Source: Flavobacteriaceae bacterium (lineage in GTDB: Bacteria > Bacteroidota > Bacteroidia > Flavobacteriales > Flavobacteriaceae). Taken from it: 33,340 nucleotides of DNA. Within the stretch, counting starts at the first letter, position 1. Each line of letters begins with the position of its first letter. The stretch lies in the NCBI GenBank assembly GCA_018608425.1, contig JABAZL010000054.1, positions 1 to 33,340 of the forward strand. The letters run 5' to 3'. The position numbers and the translations under genes were made by a program. A model generated the notes under the pieces. It saw only the letters and a program-made list of their open reading frames with translations. It did no database searches and was not told the origin of the DNA. This document shows positions 9,018-18,592 of this stretch, piece by piece.

Positions 9018-10348
9018 GCACAATTTTAATAAAAAACGCAACCCTCATTAACGAAGGTTATCAAGAGATACAAGATGTTTTTATTGTTGATCAATTCATC
9101 CAAGAAATCGGATTTAACCTCGATCACAAAGCGGATCAAATAATTGATGCACGTGGTAAACATCTTATACCCGGTTTGATCGATGATCAAGTACATTTTA
9201 GAGAACCAGGCCTAACTCACAAAGCGACGATAGCTTCCGAGTCACGAGCTGCAGTTGCCGGAGGGATTACTTCTTTTATTGAAATGCCCAATACCAACCC
9301 ACAAACTACCGATATACAAGCATTGGAAAACAAGTTTGAGCGAGCTGCGGAAACCTCCCTTGCGAATTACTCTTTTATGTTTGGAGGAACCAATGATAAT
9401 ATTGATGAAATTCGAAAATTGGATAAAACAAAAGTAGCTGGACTGAAGCTATTCTTAGGGTCTTCTACAGGGAATATGTTGGTCGACGATCAAGCAGTTT
9501 TACGAGAAATCTTTTCAAATACGGACCTCCTTATTTCAGTACACTGTGAAGATGAACCTACGGTTAAAGCTAATTTTGCTGCTCACCAAGAAAAGTATGG
9601 TGAAGATATTCCAATAGAAGCGCATCCAGAAATAAGAAGCCACGAAGCTTGTTACTTATCTTCTTCAAGAGCGGTTTCTCTAGCCAAAGAAACGGGTGCA
9701 CGTTTACATATATTTCATCTGTCCACCGCTATTGAAACGGGTTTGTTTAGAAACGATATTCCGTTAAGTGAGAAGAAAATAACCGCTGAGGTTTGTGTGC
9801 ATCACCTATGGTTTTCTTCTGCAGATTATAAAACTCATGGGACTCGAATAAAATGGAATCCTGCAGTAAAACATCAAGAAGATCAAGATGCTCTTTGGAC
9901 TGCTTTGAATGATGATAGAATAGATGTTTTAGCGACAGACCACGCACCACATACCCTAGAGGAAAAGAACAATAAATACGCATCAGCTCCATCGGGTGGC
10001 CCTCTGGTGCAACATGCACTTTTGGCTTTGCTAACCGCTTCTAAAAGAGGCAAAATTTCCTTAGAAAAATTAGTCCAAAAAGCCTGTCATAATCCTGCTA
10101 TATTATTTGATGTTGAAAAAAGAGGTTACATTAGAGTAGGGTATTTTGCGGATCTGGTTTTATTGGATTTAAATGAAACAACAACAGTTACACCAGAATC
10201 TTTATTGTATCACTGTAAGTGGTCTCCTTTTGAAGGAGAAACTTTTCAGGCAAAAATTGAATCTACTTGGGTCAATGGTTCTTGTGTCTACGACAAAGGA
10301 GTGATTATAGAAAATAAAGCAGCGAAACGTTTAACTTTTAATAGATAA
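9014..10348 (+). CDS. pyrC: Dihydroorotase (class I-like amidohydrolase)
   Basis: 444 aa; DDQVHFREPGLTHKATI, LKLFLGSSTGNM, HIFHLST, ATDHAPH motifs. ATGA overlap with the preceding gene. Confidence 0.93.
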   Translation: MSTILIKNATLINEGYQEIQDVFIVDQFIQEIGFNLDHKADQIIDARGKHLIPGLIDDQVHFREPGLTHKATIASESRAAVAGGITSFIEMPNTNPQTTDIQALENKFERAAETSLANYSFMFGGTNDNIDEIRKLDKTKVAGLKLFLGSSTGNMLVDDQAVLREIFSNTDLLISVHCEDEPTVKANFAAHQEKYGEDIPIEAHPEIRSHEACYLSSSRAVSLAKETGARLHIFHLSTAIETGLFRNDIPLSEKKITAEVCVHHLWFSSADYKTHGTRIKWNPAVKHQEDQDALWTALNDDRIDVLATDHAPHTLEEKNNKYASAPSGGPLVQHALLALLTASKRGKISLEKLVQKACHNPAILFDVEKRGYIRVGYFADLVLLDLNETTTVTPESLLYHCKWSPFEGETFQAKIESTWVNGSCVYDKGVIIENKAAKRLTFNR

Positions 10349-10351
10349 ATC

Positions 10352-10729
10352 ATGAGAAAATACATCTTATTTTTCTTGATTATTAGTTGCTTGGCTTGCG
10401 ACGGTAGTACACCTGTTGAGCCACCAGATGAGAAAATTACTACTGAAATGATGGAGGATGTTTTTTATGATATAATGTTGATGAAAGCAATTAAGAACTC
10501 CAATTATGTAGACCCAGCACATAAAGAATATTTTACAGATCAATATATTTATGAAAAATATGGTATTGATAGCCTTCAATTAGCTCAAAACCAAACCTAT
10601 TATGCTCAGAAGCCAAAGTTGTTGAAGAAGATTTTTGAGAATCTTGAAATTAGATCAAAACAGATGGAAGATAGTATTGATACCATCATGAAAAGAAAAG
10701 AACGACTAAAAGAAGAAGAACTTGATTAG
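10352..10729 (+). CDS. DUF4296 family putative lipoprotein
   Basis: Signal with lipobox MRKYILFFLIISCLACDGS; about 125 aa; 3 nt after pyrC. Confidence 0.75.
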   Translation: MRKYILFFLIISCLACDGSTPVEPPDEKITTEMMEDVFYDIMLMKAIKNSNYVDPAHKEYFTDQYIYEKYGIDSLQLAQNQTYYAQKPKLLKKIFENLEIRSKQMEDSIDTIMKRKERLKEEELD

Positions 10730-11715
10730 TCTTTTTTAGTAGCATGATCTATTAAGTATGTCTCAATGTCACTGTATTTAAAAGAACTTTCCTTAATTAT
10801 TCTATTCCCTTGTATGTGTTTTATATCGCATAAGCTACTTATGAGTGCTTGGGTCATAAAACGTCTTTTTCCAAATAAAGAAAGAATCCCTTCGAGTCCC
10901 CAGGCAATTTGAAGCCAAGATTTTCTCAAGCCAATTCGTGGCGGTCTTTTTTTTCTGATTAATGCAATACGACGGAGCATTTGTTCATAGCTCCAATTTT
11001 CTGCTACTAAAATAAAGCGTTCATTTTCTGTTTCAGAATTCATTAGTTCTGTCAGCACTTGAACAACATCCTCAACGGTTACATATCCTGTTGCACCTTT
11101 GGGGTAAAAGAGTAGGCCGTTGTCAATTTGGTTACATAGTAATTCCAAAGGGTTTCCTTCAACTCCAGTTCCAAGAATAACCCCGGGATTAACAATGACT
11201 GCTGGAACTCCTTCTTGCGTGGCTCTCCAAACTTCGAGTTCAGCTCCAAATTTAGAGTATGCATATGGGGTGTGGTCTTGGTCAGCATTCCAAGGTGTCG
11301 ATTCGTCAATTGAATCGGAAGTGGTATCGCTTCCTAGTGCAGCAATTGAACTGATGTAAGCTATTTTTTTTAGTTGGTGCTTAATGGCTAAATTAACAAG
11401 ATTGGTTGTCCCTTGCTGATTTACCTCCATTAATGTTTCTTGCTTATAGTGCGCAAATGAAATAAAAGCTGCGCAGTGGTAAAGATGTGTGATTCCTTCA
11501 AAGGCAACTGCCAAACTGGGTTGATTACAAACATCGCCCTTGCGCCAAATAATTTCAGCAACCTTTGCCGATTTTGTTCGTTCTTTTAAAAAATATAAAG
11601 TGCTGTTTTTTTTTGATTCTGATCGATAGAGCGCCACAAGTACTCGATCCTGTTCAATGAGTTTTAATAGTAAATGTGATCCAACCAATCCGGTAGCTCC
11701 TGTGACTAATATCAT
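10726..11715 (-). CDS. NAD-dependent epimerase/dehydratase (extended SDR)
   Basis: GATGLVGSHL Rossmann motif, YAYSKFGAE (YxxxK), VNPGVILG. Confidence 0.92.
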   Translation of the reverse strand: MILVTGATGLVGSHLLLKLIEQDRVLVALYRSESKKNSTLYFLKERTKSAKVAEIIWRKGDVCNQPSLAVAFEGITHLYHCAAFISFAHYKQETLMEVNQQGTTNLVNLAIKHQLKKIAYISSIAALGSDTTSDSIDESTPWNADQDHTPYAYSKFGAELEVWRATQEGVPAVIVNPGVILGTGVEGNPLELLCNQIDNGLLFYPKGATGYVTVEDVVQVLTELMNSETENERFILVAENWSYEQMLRRIALIRKKRPPRIGLRKSWLQIAWGLEGILSLFGKRRFMTQALISSLCDIKHIQGNRIIKESSFKYSDIETYLIDHATKKD

Positions 11716-11768
11716 ATCTCAAAAGTACTGTTTTTTATTTTTGTCTTTCTTGTTACCTCAGAGAAATC

Positions 11769-11776
11769 TATCTTTG
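11769..11776 (+). promoter_or_regulatory. Putative -7 box TATCTTTG upstream of tyrS
   Basis: TAnnTTTG match; TTG at 11750-11752 and 11741-11743 as candidate -33 elements, neither at ideal spacing. Confidence 0.5.
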
Positions 11777-11862
11777 TGCAAATCGATACATCAAAGTATC
11801 AAAGAAAATAAAAAACGGCTCTCTGAAAGGAATTGACCGATAAAAAAATAAGATCCAAACAG

Positions 11863-13158
11863 ATGAAAAATCCTTTTGTTGAAGAGTTAAGATGGCGCGG
11901 AATGTTGCACGATATAATGCCAGAAACTGAGAATCATTTAAATGAAAAAAAGGCATCGGGTTATATTGGTTTTGATCCAACCGCAGATTCGCTCCATATT
12001 GGGAGTTTAGTGCAGATTATGATTTTAATGCATTTTCAGCGAGCAGGTCACCGACCAATAGCTTTGGTAGGAGGCGCAACAGGAATGATTGGAGATCCAT
12101 CGGGGAAATCAGCTGAACGTAATTTGCTGAATGAAGAAACTCTAGATAAAAACATTAATGGGATTAAAAATCAGTTAGCACGTTTTTTAGATTTTGATGC
12201 TTCAAACGAAAACGCTGCATTGCTTGTCAATAATTTGGATTGGATGAAAGGCTATTCTTTGATCGATTTTTCCCGTGATATTGGGAAGCACATCACTGTT
12301 AATTATATGATGTCTAAAGATTCCGTAAAGAAACGCTTGGGTTCAGAGTCACAAGTAGGGATGTCTTTCACTGAATTTACATATCAGTTGCTTCAGGGAT
12401 ATGATTTTTTACACCTTTATAAAAATCTTGATTGTACCCTTCAGATGGGTGGTAGTGATCAATGGGGAAACATAACAACGGGAACCGAATTGGTACGTCG
12501 AAAGGCAAGTGGAAAAGCATATGCAATTACCTGCCCGTTGATTACTAAGGCAGATGGCACTAAATTCGGAAAAACGGAAGGTGGTAATATTTGGCTAGAT
12601 AAAAGCCGTACTTCTCCGTATAAATTTTATCAATATTGGCTGAATGCTTCTGATGAAGATGCGGAGCGTTATATTAAGATTTTTACATTTTTAAGCGAAG
12701 ATGAAATCAATACTTTGATAGAAGAACACAAACAAGCGCCTCACCTTCGCGTATTGCAAAACAGAATAGCCAATGAAGTGACCTTGTTGGTGCATTCGCA
12801 AGAAGACCTTGATAATGCTCAAAAAGCATCTCAAATTCTATTTGGGAAATCCACTTCAGAGGATTTGAAAAGTTTGGATGGGGCTACTTTTTTAGATGTT
12901 TTTGAAGGCGTGCCGCAGGCTGAACTTGCTAAAGAAAGCCTAGGAGAAGGTGTCGATATCATTGCTGCATTAGCAGGTGATAGTCAGTTTTTGAAATCCA
13001 ATGGAGAAGCACGACGTGCACTCAAAGAAAATTCGATCTCCGTAAATAAAGCAAAAGTGCAGGAAACATATAAAGTTACGAATCAGGATTTAATTAACGA
13101 TCGTTATGTGTTACTCCAACGTGGAAAAAAGACCTATTTCATTTTAAATTTTATCTAA
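11863..13158 (+). CDS. tyrS: Tyrosyl-tRNA synthetase
   Basis: [23 protein letters not shown] (KMSKS-type), C-terminal S4-like domain. ATG at 11863 preferred over the TTG at 11833. Confidence 0.97.
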   Translation: MKNPFVEELRWRGMLHDIMPETENHLNEKKASGYIGFDPTADSLHIGSLVQIMILMHFQRAGHRPIALVGGATGMIGDPSGKSAERNLLNEETLDKNINGIKNQLARFLDFDASNENAALLVNNLDWMKGYSLIDFSRDIGKHITVNYMMSKDSVKKRLGSESQVGMSFTEFTYQLLQGYDFLHLYKNLDCTLQMGGSDQWGNITTGTELVRRKASGKAYAITCPLITKADGTKFGKTEGGNIWLDKSRTSPYKFYQYWLNASDEDAERYIKIFTFLSEDEINTLIEEHKQAPHLRVLQNRIANEVTLLVHSQEDLDNAQKASQILFGKSTSEDLKSLDGATFLDVFEGVPQAELAKESLGEGVDIIAALAGDSQFLKSNGEARRALKENSISVNKAKVQETYKVTNQDLINDRYVLLQRGKKTYFILNFI

Positions 13159-14198
13159 TAGACCAAAAGGTTGCATCCGCGGATGTCGGAGTGATCTACT
13201 CTCCCAAGAACTTCAAATTGATTTTTTGGGTGTAGACGTCCCAGATCTTGAGTCGCTATAAAAGCACAAGATTCTCGGTTAGCCAAATCCATAATGTTAA
13301 GGTTTCCCATCATTCCTTCTGTTAAGAATGTGAAAGGATCGGTTGTGTCTCTGGTAAAAACTTGCATCCAGGGTGGACAATTAAAAAGACCTTCTCCTTT
13401 GGAATAAGCTTGAGACAGAAGTTCGGTCATGCCATATTCGGAATGAATATGTTTTACCCCAAAACCCATTGCAAGTTGCTCATGCAAATCTTCACGAATC
13501 AGTTCTTTTCGCCTCCCTTTCATTCCTCCAGTTTCCATGATAAGGGTGTGTTTCAAATCAAAACTATATTGCTCAACTAAATCAAGTAACGCAAAGCTTA
13601 CCCCCAAAAGAAGTGTTGGTTGTTGCGCAGTTTCAAGTTCCTCAATAACAGTTTTCAATTCTTCTAAATTGTTGAGATAAAAATCGCTTTTAGGATGACT
13701 ACTATCTTGAATTAAATGATCAGCCATATAAATTAAAGATGAACCTTGGCGCTCAAGATAGGAGGGAAGTAGGGCAAGGATAGCCATTTCTTTTGGCGAA
13801 CCATAAAACTGATTAAATGCTTTGGTGAAACTTTTCTCGTAGCCTTTTATTTCTTTCACAAAATGCTTGGAAGTTTCTGTACCCGTTGTTCCACTTGAAG
13901 TGAATGTTATGGCTTCAGGTTCTGAAAAACTTTTCACTTCATGGCTTTTGAAAAAGTGGATGGGGAGGAATGGAATGTCACGAATGGACTTTAAGTCTGC
14001 TGGGTTAAAGTGAATTAAATCACAGTAGGATCGATAGACCGAATTATATTTATACTGGTGATGAAATGTTTGCATAGCGCACAATTCAAAATCAGCATTC
14101 GATTCGATTTCCCAGAAATTAACCATCGCTTGTTTCATGAATGCAAAGTTATCGATTTTATAGCGCATTAACACAGGGTTTATTTCCAATGTGAACAA
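13155..14198 (-). CDS. LuxE/acyl-protein synthetase-like (adenylate-forming family)
   Basis: [15 protein letters not shown] phosphate-binding loop, [34 protein letters not shown] motifs. Confidence 0.8.
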   Translation of the reverse strand: MFTLEINPVLMRYKIDNFAFMKQAMVNFWEIESNADFELCAMQTFHHQYKYNSVYRSYCDLIHFNPADLKSIRDIPFLPIHFFKSHEVKSFSEPEAITFTSSGTTGTETSKHFVKEIKGYEKSFTKAFNQFYGSPKEMAILALLPSYLERQGSSLIYMADHLIQDSSHPKSDFYLNNLEELKTVIEELETAQQPTLLLGVSFALLDLVEQYSFDLKHTLIMETGGMKGRRKELIREDLHEQLAMGFGVKHIHSEYGMTELLSQAYSKGEGLFNCPPWMQVFTRDTTDPFTFLTEGMMGNLNIMDLANRESCAFIATQDLGRLHPKNQFEVLGRVDHSDIRGCNLLVY

Positions 14199-14210
14199 AT
14201 TATTAAGAAG

Positions 14211-14241
14211 TTGAAAGCAGTTGTTTTTATCCTTAAATTTG
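14211..14241 (+). promoter_or_regulatory. Putative promoter TTG-N20-TAAATTTG for the two-component operon
   Basis: TTG 14211-14213, 20-nt spacer, TAAATTTG 14234-14241; about 52 nt upstream of the response regulator ATG. Confidence 0.5.
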
Positions 14242-14293
14242 ATGCAGACTAAGTTTTTACAATTTCAATATTCATTAATTCTATTAGTCAGGT

Positions 14294-14986
14294 ATGGAAA
14301 AAAGTAACATTAAAATACTATTGGTAGATGACGAGCCGGACATAATAGAAATTTTGACTTACAACCTAAACAAAGAAGGCTATCAAGTTTTTTCTGCTTC
14401 TAATGGAAAAGAAGCATTGGTTCAGGCGAGTAAAATAATTCCACATTTGATTATTTTAGATGTAATGATGCCCGTGATGGATGGAATTGAAGCCTGTGAA
14501 AACCTTCGAAAAGACAGTCGATTCGAGGATACAATCATAATGTTTTTGTCTGCCCGATCTGAAGACTATTCTCATGTTGCAGCCTTTGATGTTGGTGCCG
14601 ATGATTATGTAAACAAGCCTATAAAGCCAAAAGTGCTGAACTCAAAAGTAAGCGCTTTGCTGCGTCGATTCACTAAAAACGAAACCAACACGAATATTGT
14701 ACACGGAGACCTGACGATCAATTTAGACGAATACAAGGTTATCTTAAAAGGTGAGAAGATGTCTTTCCCAAGAAAAGAATTTGAATTACTTCGTTTATTA
14801 GCTTCGCAGCCAGATAAAGTTTTTAAACGCGAGAAAATCATGGAAGCTGTCTGGGGAAATGACGTTGTTGTTGGAGATCGAACCATCGATGTTCACATCC
14901 GAAAGTTGCGAGAGAAAATGGGTAATTCTTATTTCAAAACAATCAAAGGCGTAGGATACAAATTTGTCATTAACGAAAACAATTGA
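14294..14986 (+). CDS. OmpR/PhoB-family response regulator
   Basis: Receiver domain (LLVDDEPDI, LDVMMPVMDG, KPIKP) plus winged helix (DRTIDVHIRKLREKMG...IKGVGYKF). Confidence 0.95.
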   Translation: MEKSNIKILLVDDEPDIIEILTYNLNKEGYQVFSASNGKEALVQASKIIPHLIILDVMMPVMDGIEACENLRKDSRFEDTIIMFLSARSEDYSHVAAFDVGADDYVNKPIKPKVLNSKVSALLRRFTKNETNTNIVHGDLTINLDEYKVILKGEKMSFPRKEFELLRLLASQPDKVFKREKIMEAVWGNDVVVGDRTIDVHIRKLREKMGNSYFKTIKGVGYKFVINENN

Positions 14987-16041
14987 TACACTTCTTCAAA
15001 AGGTTTAGGACCGCTTTTTTTATTACGCTCTTCATTAATTTATTTGGAGTGCTACTCATTGGTGGTTTTTTCTATTTTTCTGAGGGCTTCACATTCAAAT
15101 CTGAACATCCGTTTCTGATTGTACTGGGGGGATTTGTACTTTTCTTTTTTTTTAGCTTTCTTCTAATCCAATACCAGAACGAATACTATATTTTTTCAAA
15201 AGTTAAAGCACTATACGATGCATTCTACTCCGATGGAGTTCCTCTAAGTAAAGAGTTGATGAAACGAGATGCGCAATCGCTAACAAAGAGTATTCAGGAG
15301 TTTGCCAAAGAGAGTAAATTGGAAATCGAATTGCTGAAAGGGAAAGAGAACTATAGAAAAGAATTTATTGGCAATCTAGCACATGAATTAAAAACTCCGC
15401 TTTTTACTGTTGAGAGTTACATTCTTACACTAGCAGATGGAGCAGCAGAAGATGAAGTACTTCGAGAGAAATACTTGCAAAAAGCAGCACAAGGTGTCGA
15501 TCGGTTGAATCATATTGTAACCGATTTGGATTTAATCACGAAATTCGAAGCAGGAATTACTTCTATCGAAACGAAACGTTTCAATCTTTATGCTTTGATT
15601 GAAGAGGTGATGGGACTTTTGGAAATTAGAGCGCAAGAGAAAAACATCGAACTACTTTTTGATAAACCAATCAGTTTAGATGAACTTTGGGTGCTTGCAG
15701 ATCGAAAAAGAATATCACAAGTAATTACTAACCTTATAGTAAACTCACTGAAATACGGAGTTTCTGGAGGTACAACCGAAGTCTCCATAAGTGTTTTGAA
15801 TAAACAAAAAATACTAGTCCGTATTATTGATAATGGAAGAGGCATCGAAGAAGAACATATACCCCGCTTATTTGAACGTTTTTATAGGGTAGATAAAGCT
15901 CGGAATAGAGACGAAGGAGGTTCTGGATTGGGTCTTGCAATCGTGAAGCATTTGATTGAAGCGCATCAAGAAAAAATATATGTTCAAAGTACTTTTGGAG
16001 TTGGGTCAGAATTTTCTTTTTCCCTTTCTAAAACAAAATAA
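14983..16041 (+). CDS. PhoR-like sensor histidine kinase
   Basis: HELKTPL H-box, NLIVNSLKYG N-box, DNGRGI, GSGLGLAIV G-box; two N-terminal TMs. TTG start overlaps the regulator's stop (TTGA). Confidence 0.94.
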   Translation: MIHFFKRFRTAFFITLFINLFGVLLIGGFFYFSEGFTFKSEHPFLIVLGGFVLFFFFSFLLIQYQNEYYIFSKVKALYDAFYSDGVPLSKELMKRDAQSLTKSIQEFAKESKLEIELLKGKENYRKEFIGNLAHELKTPLFTVESYILTLADGAAEDEVLREKYLQKAAQGVDRLNHIVTDLDLITKFEAGITSIETKRFNLYALIEEVMGLLEIRAQEKNIELLFDKPISLDELWVLADRKRISQVITNLIVNSLKYGVSGGTTEVSISVLNKQKILVRIIDNGRGIEEEHIPRLFERFYRVDKARNRDEGGSGLGLAIVKHLIEAHQEKIYVQSTFGVGSEFSFSLSKTK

Positions 16042-16096
16042 ATAGCCCGCTTTAATTCGTATAGATTACTTATTTTTACATCCAAAGAAACACACC

Positions 16097-16771
16097 TTGG
16101 GCAGTAAAAATAAATTAAAGCGATTCAATCAGAACTTAACTTTTAAGAACGTAATTCAACCAACTCGAGAGGAATTAGTTGAAAATAAGTTTGCTTTAAA
16201 AGGAAATTGGAATAAAGATTTTTTTAAAAACGACAACCCAATTGTTTTGGAGTTGGGGTGTGGAAAAGGAGAGTATACCGTTTATTTAGCTCAAGAACAT
16301 CCGAATAAAAACTTTATTGGAATTGACCTGAAAGGCGCTCGTTTTTGGGCTGGAGCAAAAGAATCATTGGAACTCGAACTTGCAAATGTTGCTTTTATTC
16401 GAGCACAAATTGAACTGGTTACAGATTTGTTTGCTGAGAATGAGGTCGATGAAATCTGGATCACCTTTCCGGATCCGCAAATTAAATTCAAAAGAACAAA
16501 GCACCGCCTTACTAATCCGCAATTTTTAGCTAAATATAAAACCATTCTTAAGCCAGAAGGCTATATCCACCTAAAAACAGATAGCGAATATATGCATGGC
16601 TATACCTTGGGCTTATTAGAAGGTATGGGTGTTGAGGTTGCTTATGCGCATCACGATTTGTACACCAATGCATATGCTCCAAAAGAGGCAACTGCTATTC
16701 AAACATATTACGAAAGCATCTACTTGGAGCAAAAGAAACCGATAACGTATTTGAAATTTAATCTCCCCTAA
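16097..16771 (+). CDS. trmB: tRNA (guanine-N7-)-methyltransferase
   Basis: VLELGCGKGEYTVYLA SAM motif, IWITFPDPQIKFKRTKHRL motif. TTG start. Confidence 0.93.
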   Translation: MGSKNKLKRFNQNLTFKNVIQPTREELVENKFALKGNWNKDFFKNDNPIVLELGCGKGEYTVYLAQEHPNKNFIGIDLKGARFWAGAKESLELELANVAFIRAQIELVTDLFAENEVDEIWITFPDPQIKFKRTKHRLTNPQFLAKYKTILKPEGYIHLKTDSEYMHGYTLGLLEGMGVEVAYAHHDLYTNAYAPKEATAIQTYYESIYLEQKKPITYLKFNLP

Positions 16772-16773
16772 TA

Positions 16774-17118
16774 ATGGCCGCAAAAGACCTCAATTTTTTT
16801 GAACGAGTATACGAAGTAGTTCGCAAAATTCCAGATGGACGTGTTTGTTCTTATGGTCTAATCGCACGTTATTTGGGCTCCCCTCAAAGTGCTCGAATGG
16901 TTGGTTGGGCGATGAATGCCTCTCATATCAAAGAAGATGTTCCTGCACATCGAGTAGTCAATAGACTAGGGTTGTTGACAGGAAAACAACATTTCGAAGG
17001 AACCAATTTGATGCAACAATTACTAGAAAGCGAAGGGATTGAGGTTAAAGAAAATAAAATACTCAATTTTGACCAGTGTTTATGGAATCCTGCTGATCAT
17101 TTACCGCCACTAACATAA
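16774..17118 (+). CDS. MGMT-family alkyltransferase-like protein (ATL), PAHR at the active-site position
   Basis: MGMT DNA-binding domain fold (IPDGRVCSYGLIARYLG...SARMVGWAM) with VPAHRVVN instead of PCHR. Confidence 0.88.
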   Translation: MAAKDLNFFERVYEVVRKIPDGRVCSYGLIARYLGSPQSARMVGWAMNASHIKEDVPAHRVVNRLGLLTGKQHFEGTNLMQQLLESEGIEVKENKILNFDQCLWNPADHLPPLT

Positions 17119-17153
17119 GATTTAGAAACCTTCATCATCTCAGTTTAGAACAG

Positions 17154-17161
17154 TATATTTG
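17154..17161 (+). promoter_or_regulatory. Putative -7 box TATATTTG upstream of mrp
   Basis: TAnnTTTG match 34 nt before the ATG; no clear -33. Confidence 0.4.
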
Positions 17162-17195
17162 TAATTTAGAATCAATATAGAAAAGGGAAACCTAA

Positions 17196-18329
17196 ATGAA
17201 TATATCAAAACAGGCAGTACAAGAAGTTCTTGAAGGACTAACCGCTCCGGGCGAGGGACAAAACTTAGTAGCAAGCGGAGCTCTTAAAAATATAAATGTT
17301 TTTGGAGATGAAGTCGTTATCGATCTTGTGCTAAAGAATCCGAGTCTACAAGCCCGTAAAAAAGTTGAGGTTGAGATTTTAAAAAGTATCCATGCCGAGG
17401 TATATAAGAAAGCAAAAATAACAATCAATATAAAGGTTGAAACTCCTCCAAAGGCAGACGCTCCAATCAAAGGACAACCAATCAATGGAATCAGTTCTAT
17501 AGTAGCAATTTCTTCTGGAAAAGGTGGCGTTGGAAAATCTACAGTAACTTCTAATATTGCTGTTACTTTAGCCCAAATGGGATTCCAAGTTGGAATTTTA
17601 GATGCAGATATATACGGGCCTTCAATTCCAACGATGATGGATATGGAAGGTGCGCGTCCTCTTTCAATAAATGTAGATGGGAAATCTAAAATGGAACCTA
17701 TTGAGAATTATGGCGTAAAAGTACTCTCAATAGGCTTTTTTACAGAACCCGATCAGGCGGTTATATGGCGTGGCCCAATGGCATCCAAAGCACTCAATCA
17801 AATGATATTTGATGCAGCATGGGGAACACTTGATTTTTTATTGATTGACCTGCCTCCAGGTACTGGAGATATTCATTTGAGTATTGTTCAATCGCTTCCA
17901 ATCAGTGGAGCAGTAGTTGTAAGTACGCCTCAAAATGTAGCTCTAGCTGATGCTAGAAAAGGTATCGCTATGTTTCAACAAGAAAGCATTCAAGTTCCTG
18001 TTTTAGGAATTGTAGAAAACATGTCTTATTTCACTCCAAAAGAGTTGCCAGACAATAAATATTATATCTTCGGAAAAGAAGGCGCAAAGAATTTAGCAGA
18101 AGATACTCAAGTTCCTTTCTTGGGCGAAATTCCCTTGGTTCAAAGTGTTCGTGAAGCCGGAGATGTAGGAAGACCTGCAGCACTTCAAGAAGAAAGTGCC
18201 GTTGCAGACGCGATTCATTTGATCACCCAAAACATGGTTGCACAAGTTGTCGATCGAAACAAAACATTACCTCCAACTCAAGTAGTAAAAATAACAACAA
18301 TGTCTGGCTGTTCAGCCGTAAAAAAATAA
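17196..18329 (+). CDS. Mrp/NBP35/ApbC-family P-loop ATPase with N-terminal MIP18-like domain
   Basis: SGKGGVGKST Walker A, DADIYGPSIP, LIDLPPGTGD; N-terminal DUF59-like segment. Confidence 0.93.
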   Translation: MNISKQAVQEVLEGLTAPGEGQNLVASGALKNINVFGDEVVIDLVLKNPSLQARKKVEVEILKSIHAEVYKKAKITINIKVETPPKADAPIKGQPINGISSIVAISSGKGGVGKSTVTSNIAVTLAQMGFQVGILDADIYGPSIPTMMDMEGARPLSINVDGKSKMEPIENYGVKVLSIGFFTEPDQAVIWRGPMASKALNQMIFDAAWGTLDFLLIDLPPGTGDIHLSIVQSLPISGAVVVSTPQNVALADARKGIAMFQQESIQVPVLGIVENMSYFTPKELPDNKYYIFGKEGAKNLAEDTQVPFLGEIPLVQSVREAGDVGRPAALQEESAVADAIHLITQNMVAQVVDRNKTLPPTQVVKITTMSGCSAVKK

Positions 18330-18332
18330 GCT

Positions 18333-18575
18333 ATGGAATCTACCGAAATTAAAGAAAAAGTACTCTTTGCATTAGCTGAAATTCGCCCTTTTTTAGCTGC
18401 CGATGGCGGTGACATTTCTTTGGTTTCCATCGAAGACGACCGTATAGTAAGTGTTCAGCTTCACGGAGCTTGTGTCGGTTGTTCAGTAAATCAGATGACA
18501 TTGAAATCGGGTGTAGAAATGACAATTAAAAAATATGTTCCTCAAATTGAAGAAGTCATCAACGTAGAAGTATAA
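18333..18575 (+). CDS. NifU C-terminal domain Fe-S scaffold protein
   Basis: RPFLAADGGDISLV and GACVGCSVNQMTLK (CxxC) motifs. Confidence 0.93.
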   Translation: MESTEIKEKVLFALAEIRPFLAADGGDISLVSIEDDRIVSVQLHGACVGCSVNQMTLKSGVEMTIKKYVPQIEEVINVEV

Positions 18576-18592
18576 TTGTAAAAAAAAATATT

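Noticed and set aside
11833-11862. TTG start for tyrS
   Set aside because: The ATG at 11863 gives [17 protein letters not shown], the usual TyrS N-terminus.
11777-11862. T-box or other riboswitch in the tyrS leader
   Set aside because: The 5' leader is under 90 nt, has no T-box-like motif, and T-boxes are mainly in Firmicutes.
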